Assembly (NCBI GenBank): GCA_950060715.1
Contig: CATLVA010000024.1
Coordinates: 1 to 10,257 of the forward strand
Length of the DNA stretch: 10,257 nt
Reading direction: 5' to 3'
Source: an uncultured Oligoflexia bacterium
GTDB lineage: Bacteria > Bdellovibrionota > Bacteriovoracia > Bacteriovoracales > Bacteriovoracaceae
The translations under genes were made by a program, and so were the position numbers. Positions 5,442 through 10,257 of this stretch are shown here, one piece after another (position 1 is the first letter of the stretch; every line of letters begins with the position of its first letter). The notes under the pieces were generated by a model. The model did no database searches, was not told the origin of the DNA, and saw only the letters and a program-made list of their open reading frames with translations.

Positions 5442-7195
5442 TGAAGATTTTTTTAAGTGCAGTATGTTTACTAACTTCAATACAAATTTGTGCTCAGGAT
5501 GTAACGATTTTTTCTAAAACAGAAGCGCCTTGGAATATTTTTTTAATGGAGAAGGCGAGGGCATTATTTGATAATATTGGAAAAGAAGTAGACTACCGTA
5601 GTTATACCTATACTGAAGATGAAATTAGATATGACAACAGTACAATCGAAGAGTTCTTAACTCCAAGTTCAAATGAGTTTTTATCAAGTATCGAACATAT
5701 CTCTGGTTTAAGTATTCTCCATATAAAACCAGAGCTATCAATTAAAGATATTGAATACAATCTTTATAATATTTCTCCAGATATTAAAGTGCGCTCAATT
5801 AGTGATGGAGTTCAACTTGAGTTTGATATTAGTGTGAACGGATTAGATATCAACGCAAGTTCAGTTGATCTGAATTTCATCCTCCCAGAATTGGTTTCAA
5901 ACGAAAAGCTTACAGTCCTTGAAGTTAAGATGTTAAAACCACAATTACAGTTTGATCGCTCGTTGACGATGGATTTTAAAGTCATTGTAGATATTTCGAA
6001 AATCAATGATGAATTTGAAATCAGTGTCGTTGAGGTTGATACATCAAAACTTGTGGCACAGTTGAGTGAATCAAAACACTTATTTAATATTGAGATAGAG
6101 GATTTATATATTTCAGATGTTAGTCTAGATGTTTTTGGACGTAGGGTTACGGTCGATCCAGATAAAATTAGAAACACCATTAATCAAAATCAAGAACTTT
6201 TAAAAAATGTAATTGTGGATCAAATGGCCAAACTGATTGAAAAAGATGGTGTGAGTGCAATTGTAGGATCAATAGAGAAATTTAAAATACCCAATAGACT
6301 CTGGTTCAACACCACCAAAGAGGATGCGATAATTCCAATGAATTTAGACGTATCAGCTGTTTCTAAAATTAATGAAAAAATAGTAAAAGTCGATATGAAT
6401 GGTAAGTTTTGTACCGCAGCTGATTTCGATGAAATTGGCGAGGATTGTATTGAAGATAGGGAAGTTGTTGCTCGTAAAGTTTCTCGCTCTGAAGATGATA
6501 TTCTTCAAGCGATGGAAATGGCAAAAAACCGAGTAAACGCTCAGAATCAAGCCGTCGTTAGTGTTGATGAAGACTATCTTACAAGACTCCTTACTGCCAT
6601 CGATGAAGAAGGTATATTAGAGGAAATTAAAAAGGAACTAGATATTGAAATTGGGCCACAAGGTGCAATGATAAGATTTGATCGCACAGGAAGACAAGCA
6701 GAGCTATATGTAGATGTTCTAAGTCGTGTAGGAAAATGGACGGGGCGACTAATTTCTCAGAGAACCCTTAATTTTCCCATAAAGCTTATCCTCGATTTAT
6801 CGGTAAAAAAGATTGTCACAGATTACGAAGATGAAAATGGTGTGATTCATGATCAGGTAGAACTGCCTCATCTTGTTTTTAAAATTAAGGATGTGGATAT
6901 TAGTCATAAATTGATCCGCTATGGGGTCCCTGAATATGGCTTCAATTCTAATTTAGGCTACACAGTACGCTATGGTTTAAGAGGTCTGGTTGTAAAAAAG
7001 ATCCAAAGAGAATTATTGAAATACGATGCAGAAACTCAAATTTTCTATGACGAATATTGGAATGGGGTAGAGCTACCTCCCATCGTTTTTCCTTTAATTA
7101 AAAACCTCGAATTAGATCGTCTTGATCTGGAAAGTACGGGCAAGGGTAAGCTCTTATTTTTGTTCCAAGAAAAAAATTATCCGGGTTCTAAATAA
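5438..7195 (+). CDS. Large exported TULIP/BPI-like protein (paralogue B)
   Basis: This is a 585-aa exported protein and a diverged paralogue of the one just upstream. The signal peptide is about residues 1-19 with an ICA|QD cleavage site. Three blocks line up with paralogue A. SLDVFGRRVTVD plus the following long helix (229-270) matches LEVNGRRIELD plus helix (240-280). VVSVDEDYLTRLLTAI (373-388) matches SIAVSESYLNGLLKLA. NLELDRLDLESTGKGKLLFLF (556-576) matches the last two strands of A. The hallmark shared motif is V-x-G-R-R-[IV]-x-[LV]-D. The two halves suggest two TULIP-like lobes for lipid binding, by inference. C325 and C337 may pair. The start is GTG 5438 or ATG 5441 (one residue apart), both using the strong GAGGAGG. 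It converges with the methyltransferase gene, overlapping it by 8 bp. Confidence 0.6.
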   Translation: MMKIFLSAVCLLTSIQICAQDVTIFSKTEAPWNIFLMEKARALFDNIGKEVDYRSYTYTEDEIRYDNSTIEEFLTPSSNEFLSSIEHISGLSILHIKPELSIKDIEYNLYNISPDIKVRSISDGVQLEFDISVNGLDINASSVDLNFILPELVSNEKLTVLEVKMLKPQLQFDRSLTMDFKVIVDISKINDEFEISVVEVDTSKLVAQLSESKHLFNIEIEDLYISDVSLDVFGRRVTVDPDKIRNTINQNQELLKNVIVDQMAKLIEKDGVSAIVGSIEKFKIPNRLWFNTTKEDAIIPMNLDVSAVSKINEKIVKVDMNGKFCTAADFDEIGEDCIEDREVVARKVSRSEDDILQAMEMAKNRVNAQNQAVVSVDEDYLTRLLTAIDEEGILEEIKKELDIEIGPQGAMIRFDRTGRQAELYVDVLSRVGKWTGRLISQRTLNFPIKLILDLSVKKIVTDYEDENGVIHDQVELPHLVFKIKDVDISHKLIRYGVPEYGFNSNLGYTVRYGLRGLVVKKIQRELLKYDAETQIFYDEYWNGVELPPIVFPLIKNLELDRLDLESTGKGKLLFLFQEKNYPGSK

Positions 7196-8012
7196 CTTTG
7201 GCACTCGCTTGCACAAAAGAGTAGAAGAATACTGCATTTGGATCTCTGGCCACGAGGCGAAGTTCTTTTTGGGCCAGATCAGCAGTTTTCTCATCAATAA
7301 CTTCTTCTGTAACGAGCTGTTCTTTTGCGCTCATAAGTAGCTCTGTCCAGTACTCTATCGTTTCACGTCTCTCATCTGGCCTTCTATTATCAATATGCCA
7401 AGATTTAACTTTTGTCTGAATATCAGCAAAACCTAGCTCTAGGAGTAAGTTACCCAGCTTAGCCCCAACGAATGGATCACCTGCATTTTCATACTGGTAA
7501 TCATTAAACGCCATCCAATACTTCCATAAATTAGGAGAGTAAGGATCTAAGAAAAATGAAGAGTTCATGACTTCGGTAACGTATACAATTGAACCTGGTT
7601 TTAAAACTCTTCTAACCTCGCTTAGAACTTTTTTCGGTTCACTTATATGTTCAAGTACCCAACAAAGAAAAGCTCCATCAAATGAATTACTATTGAAATC
7701 CATATGAGTAGCATCCATCTGCTTGTATTCGTATCTCGTTTTAAATTCAGGCATCTCTGCTAAGTTCTTTTTAGCCGCTTCGAGCTGTTTATCATTGAGT
7801 TCGATACCGGTAAGTTTCATTCTAGGAAAACGGCGCAACAAAATTTCAGATTGAGCACCAACGCCTGACCCAACTTCCAGTAAATGTTCTACTCTTGAAA
7901 GGTTAACTCCATCGTAAACTATCTGTTCTGCAAATTGTGCCTGCGTACGAAGTCTGTTTTGTTCTTCTTGTGAGAAACCGTGGAGGTATGGAAAATCTTT
8001 TGGATCATTCAT
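7188..8012 (-). CDS. Class I SAM-dependent methyltransferase
   Basis: This is a 274-aa soluble methyltransferase of the Methyltransf_11/25 type. SAM-binding motif I is LLEVGSGVG (44-52), the ribose-binding acid is E71 in GIELND, and the acidic D100 (QMDAT) contacts adenine. Post-motif DFNSNSFDGAFLCWVLEH (105-122) and RRVLKPGS (134-141) follow. The C-terminal part has GDPFVGAKLGNLLLELGF, seen in UbiE-like small-molecule methyltransferases. There is no catalytic NPPY, so a nucleic-acid N6-adenine target is unlikely. The substrate is unknown. I chose ATG 8012 because AAGGA lies seven bases upstream; an in-frame ATG at 8042 lacks such a site. It overlaps the upstream oxidase gene by 8 bp and is the last gene of the operon, so its substrate may be a haem-pathway or quinone-like molecule (inference). 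Confidence 0.75.
   Translation of the reverse strand: MNDPKDFPYLHGFSQEEQNRLRTQAQFAEQIVYDGVNLSRVEHLLEVGSGVGAQSEILLRRFPRMKLTGIELNDKQLEAAKKNLAEMPEFKTRYEYKQMDATHMDFNSNSFDGAFLCWVLEHISEPKKVLSEVRRVLKPGSIVYVTEVMNSSFFLDPYSPNLWKYWMAFNDYQYENAGDPFVGAKLGNLLLELGFADIQTKVKSWHIDNRRPDERRETIEYWTELLMSAKEQLVTEEVIDEKTADLAQKELRLVARDPNAVFFYSFVQASAKVI
7197..7217. terminator. Weak stem-loop at the second convergent junction
   Basis: TTTGGCA pairs with TGC(A)CAAA, with one bulged A and a six-base loop (CTCGCT). It lies just past the stop of paralogue B and inside the last codons of the methyltransferase gene. There is no clear T-tract on either strand, so it is only a possible transcription end for the plus-strand operon. 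Confidence 0.2.
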
Positions 8013-9255
8013 TTTTAAGTCCTTGCGCAAGATCTTTTGCACTTAAGAATATCTCTCGAAGGCTAATGCCTCCAATATAGTTTCCGAAAATTCCCAGCTC
8101 TTGCCAAGGTTCATTTTTCAGTTTCATTATAGACCTGTATCTGTTGGAATCGTAAAGAGGGAGAGCTTTTTCCCATGAGTGTTTCAAAAGCCCTTTTCTG
8201 TTCTGAAAGATATGGGAAAGCCCTAAGCTTTGCAATTCATCTTCAAGAGTTTGTTCTGGTTTATGAGACGTGGCCATAATAAAAGTATATGAATTGAGAC
8301 CTTTCTCTTTACGCTGTTTAGGAAAAATTGCCCAATTATTTAGAATCCCTCTAATCTTTCCATTATAAACTTGTGGAGAGAAGAGGCACCCGAAGCTATC
8401 TTTCAGTTGTTCGAGGTTTTCTGAAGTTATAATCGTAACAGGTGTAACTGGGAGATAACTTATTTTATTAAGAGCGTTAGCCTTTACTAAAGAGCTAGCA
8501 GAAATTAACTCAGCGGCAGCATGTGCATCGGTACAGATGATACAGTTTTCTGGCAGTTGTTTTATATCATCACCCAATTGAATATGGTCTCTGAGCTCAT
8601 CTTGAAATGCTTTTATTAGACTTCCCATTCCCGCAGGAAAACTAATACTGGTATATCTTTCTTTATTTTTTGAGGCCTTAATTTGTTTAAGAAATGAAAG
8701 GTATGTGGTCACTGTATTAAAGTCTACTTGCTTAAAAAGAGAGGCTAAATGGAGTTGTTGGCTGTCGGCACCATAAACACCAACCATTACCGCCCCAAAG
8801 AGCTCGCGATTTACAGCAGAAGTTCCAAGTGGTGCTAAAAACTCAGCCAAACTCATTTCTTCATGAAATCTTGGTGGTCGTTTCGTGAAAAAATTCCACG
8901 CAAGGATAAGGGCTTCTCTAAACTTAATTGGAGGGCTGGCAAATCTTCGGTCTCGATAGACTTTCTTTTTTAGTTTGGGTTGTGCTCTCAGGATTTCTAA
9001 ATTAAGAGGACGTAAGTCTTTTATCATTGAATCACTCACGTAAAAAGCATGAGCCCCAGTTTCTCCATTTCCTGCACTTGTTTGAAGAGAATCGATCTTT
9101 CCACCGGGCTTAGACTCTTTTTCATGAATGATAAAAGGAATACTATTTTTTTTAAAGAAAAAACCTAAGCAGAGGCCTGAAAAGCCTCCGCCTATAATGT
9201 GAATTGTTTTTTTTGCATTAACCTTGCCTATAAAGCATGGTGCATTGAGAGACAT
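8005..9255 (-). CDS. hemY: Protoporphyrinogen oxidase-like FAD enzyme (HemG/HemY-type)
   Basis: Oxygen-dependent protoporphyrinogen oxidase removes six electrons in the second-to-last step of haem synthesis (coproporphyrinogen in the related Gram-positive enzymes). This 416-aa protein has the FAD-binding GGGFSGL (22-28) with E45 at the end of the second strand and PGGKI (50-54), followed by ETGAHAF (65-71). The family's C-terminal FAD segment is clear in GIFGNYIGGISLREI (388-402), matching the 'GNY..G..L..C/I' signature, and HSWEKALPLY matches the 'W..alP.Y' motif. It is somewhat shorter than typical members (about 450-470 aa). It could instead act on coproporphyrinogen or be another amine-oxidase-fold flavoenzyme. 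ATG 9255 directly follows the stop of grxD, with GAGG five bases upstream. Confidence 0.75.
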   Translation of the reverse strand: MSLNAPCFIGKVNAKKTIHIIGGGFSGLCLGFFFKKNSIPFIIHEKESKPGGKIDSLQTSAGNGETGAHAFYVSDSMIKDLRPLNLEILRAQPKLKKKVYRDRRFASPPIKFREALILAWNFFTKRPPRFHEEMSLAEFLAPLGTSAVNRELFGAVMVGVYGADSQQLHLASLFKQVDFNTVTTYLSFLKQIKASKNKERYTSISFPAGMGSLIKAFQDELRDHIQLGDDIKQLPENCIICTDAHAAAELISASSLVKANALNKISYLPVTPVTIITSENLEQLKDSFGCLFSPQVYNGKIRGILNNWAIFPKQRKEKGLNSYTFIMATSHKPEQTLEDELQSLGLSHIFQNRKGLLKHSWEKALPLYDSNRYRSIMKLKNEPWQELGIFGNYIGGISLREIFLSAKDLAQGLKNE

Positions 9256-9645
9256 TTAAACCTCTTTTAAGACCTCTTGAAGATCACCTGATTCGAACAT
9301 CTCAGTGATGATATCATTTCCGCCCACTAGTTTACCTTTTAGATACAACTGTGGAAAAGTTGGCCAGTTAGAATACTCTTTAAGACCTTGTCTGATGTCC
9401 ATATCTTGAAGGATATCAAAAGTTGAAAATGACTTTCCAATATGCTTTAGAATTGCAACCGTGTTGGCTGAAAAACCGCATTGAGGAAATTCTGAATTTC
9501 CTTTCATGAAAAGAACGATATTATCACTATTAATAATTGATTCGATTCTTTCTTTTAGTTCACCTTGAACATCTGCAGGTGAAACTTCTTTTGTTGTTGC
9601 TATATCTTGATTTAAAATCTTAAAAGGATTTTCGTTTTCGCTCAT
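9256..9645 (-). CDS. grxD: Monothiol CGFS glutaredoxin (Grx4/GrxD type)
   Basis: CGFS glutaredoxins carry [2Fe-2S] clusters, alone or bridged with BolA proteins, and deliver them to target proteins. This 129-aa protein has K48 (FMKGN), the active-site CGFS at 56-59 within [14 protein letters not shown], the WPTFPQLYL segment with the cis-proline at P98, and the glutathione-binding GGND (108-111). All expected residues are present. An N-terminal extension of about 25 residues rich in polar amino acids makes it longer than typical Grx4 (about 105-115 aa). An excellent ribosome site, AAGGAG (9651-9656 on the minus strand), lies inside the 3' end of bolA. Only two bases separate the two genes, and the known physical Grx4-BolA partnership fits the arrangement. 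Confidence 0.92.
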   Translation of the reverse strand: MSENENPFKILNQDIATTKEVSPADVQGELKERIESIINSDNIVLFMKGNSEFPQCGFSANTVAILKHIGKSFSTFDILQDMDIRQGLKEYSNWPTFPQLYLKGKLVGGNDIITEMFESGDLQEVLKEV

Positions 9646-9647
9646 AT

Positions 9648-9899
9648 TTACTCCTTATTTGCCTTATATTTTTCCATTGTCATTGTTTTGATTTTTACCG
9701 CGTGAACTCTTTCCTGAAGAGGTTCTTTGAGTATATCCATGATCATTTGGTGTTGATCAATTAACATTTTTCCTTTGAATTCATCACAGGCCACCAGTAC
9801 ATCAAGGTGATCCATTGTCCCGGTTAAATCTCCAACCTCTGCGATAGAATTAGGAAGTTTTTCTTCAATTAGGTTTTTTATCTCGTCCATTGGTGTCAT
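9648..9899 (-). CDS. bolA: BolA-family protein
   Basis: This is an 83-aa BolA fold protein, the usual partner of CGFS glutaredoxins in [2Fe-2S] cluster binding and transfer. [17 protein letters not shown] (41-57) contains the family's helix-turn-helix-like 'F.G....RH..vy..L' segment, and [10 protein letters not shown] (63-72) holds the invariant His66 that ligates the bridging cluster. H31 in the loop region (TMDHLDVLV) is a possible second ligand, as in the BolA-H/YrbA (IbaG) group, so the symbol may better be ibaG. The ATG at 9899 overlaps the upstream stop as TAATG; an in-frame ATG at 9890 would shorten it by three residues. GAGG lies about ten bases upstream. It is followed directly by grxD. 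Confidence 0.9.
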   Translation of the reverse strand: MTPMDEIKNLIEEKLPNSIAEVGDLTGTMDHLDVLVACDEFKGKMLIDQHQMIMDILKEPLQERVHAVKIKTMTMEKYKANKE

Positions 9900-10257
9900 T
9901 AGTGTGAAACCTCAATCATATTACTTGTTATTAATGTTAAAACACGAATTACAGCAGTCGTAACTCCTAGAGGTTTATGCCATTTTCTGATGGTTTCGTC
10001 ACCATTGTTTAATTTTGTTCCAGTATATAGCATCGTAAAATACAGAAGCACCGTGCTAACCGCTAATGATATATGGATGTTAAGTATCATCGGGTTGGTC
10101 ATTGCTTTGGATGCTGTATTAATGGCCTGTCTTGTGAGTTCAATTTGTGCTACGACTAGCAGATCCCAAAAAATCACAATTTTCATGGTCTTTACATGTT
10201 TAAATCGGATTTTCCTTTGTGAGATTCCGTAGAACATTAAAGCGACAATTATAAATG
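9899..10257 (-). CDS. Multi-pass membrane protein, 5' end outside window (DUF420-like?)
   Basis: The frame is open to the right edge, so the true start lies beyond 10257. The first ATG in view (10237) has no ribosome site and is preceded by hydrophobic codons (FIIVAL) that continue the first membrane segment. At least 119 residues are visible. Four hydrophobic segments can be seen, around FIIVALMFYGI, IVIFWDLLVVAQI, ILNIHISLAVSTVLLYFTML and LGVTTAVIRVLTLIT. Histidines stand near membrane ends (FKHVK, NIHIS, KWHKP and the C-terminal SH). The layout H...D...ELTR...H...RKWH..LG recalls DUF420-type membrane proteins linked to cytochrome oxidase or haem-copper assembly, at modest confidence. Translation appears coupled to bolA (TAATG overlap), so it belongs to the same operon. 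Confidence 0.6.
   Translation of the reverse strand, partial: FIIVALMFYGISQRKIRFKHVKTMKIVIFWDLLVVAQIELTRQAINTASKAMTNPMILNIHISLAVSTVLLYFTMLYTGTKLNNGDETIRKWHKPLGVTTAVIRVLTLITSNMIEVSH

Noticed and set aside
5429..5455. C18 of paralogue B as a lipoprotein lipobox cysteine
   Set aside because: The residues before it (S-I-Q-I-C) do not fit L-[ASVTI]-[GAS]-C. ICA|QD fits ordinary signal peptidase I cleavage.
5812..6180. 122-codon open frame on the minus strand
   Set aside because: It is antisense inside paralogue B, and its Ser/Thr/Ile-rich composition is what reversed AT-rich coding sequence gives.
7122..7340. 72-codon open frame on the plus strand across the convergent junction
   Set aside because: It overlaps the end of paralogue B and the antisense of the methyltransferase gene. 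There is no ribosome site and no recognisable motif.
9990..10232. 80-codon open frame on the plus strand
   Set aside because: It is antisense to the membrane protein; its hydrophobic look comes from the complement of transmembrane codons.

Overview
The window looks like part of the chromosome of an AT-rich, Gram-negative, aerobic bacterium. The evidence is an LptE-type outer-membrane LPS-assembly lipoprotein, exported envelope proteins, the amino-terminal start of what looks like an outer-membrane receptor, an oxygen-dependent protoporphyrinogen-oxidase-like enzyme and a monothiol glutaredoxin/BolA pair. Gene content and codon usage would fit the Bdellovibrionota (Bacteriovorax/Halobacteriovorax relatives). 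That is a guess from overall impression, because no rRNA or lineage-specific marker is present. I see no mobile element, CRISPR array, tRNA or rRNA.

Layout: (i) 1-157, minus strand: the first 52 codons of an exported carboxypeptidase-regulatory-domain protein, probably a TonB-dependent receptor. It has a good promoter (197-226) and an 11-bp stem-loop (166-190) at the predicted 5' end of its mRNA. (ii) 254-1199, plus: an unrecognised 142-aa protein overlapping a short TrmN6-like N6-adenine methyltransferase. (iii) 1186-1713, minus: a DUF721/DciA-like protein, convergent with the methyltransferase. (iv) 1803-3378, plus: lptE-holA, a neighbour pair also known from E. coli. (v) 3379-3527: a 149-bp regulatory gap with a 19-bp direct repeat spaced exactly 84 bp and a short palindrome midway between the copies. 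(vi) 3528-7195, plus: two large, overlapping, exported proteins (637 and 585 aa). They are diverged paralogues of each other, and their layout recalls the two-domain BPI/LBP/CETP TULIP lipid-binding proteins. (vii) 7188-10257, minus: a tightly packed operon, in transcription order a partial multi-pass membrane protein, bolA, grxD, a protoporphyrinogen-oxidase-like flavoprotein and a class I SAM methyltransferase. Gaps or overlaps are 0-8 nt throughout.

How the parts may work together: the minus-strand operon at the right reads as an iron-cofactor unit (Fe-S carrier pair plus haem synthesis). The lptE gene and the downstream TULIP-like pair both point to envelope lipid handling. HolA and the DUF721 protein are chromosome-replication functions. 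The most novel part is the tandem exported pair at 3528-7195: two large secreted proteins with no standard name that I recognise, translationally coupled through a start region whose Shine-Dalgarno lies in an inverted repeat.
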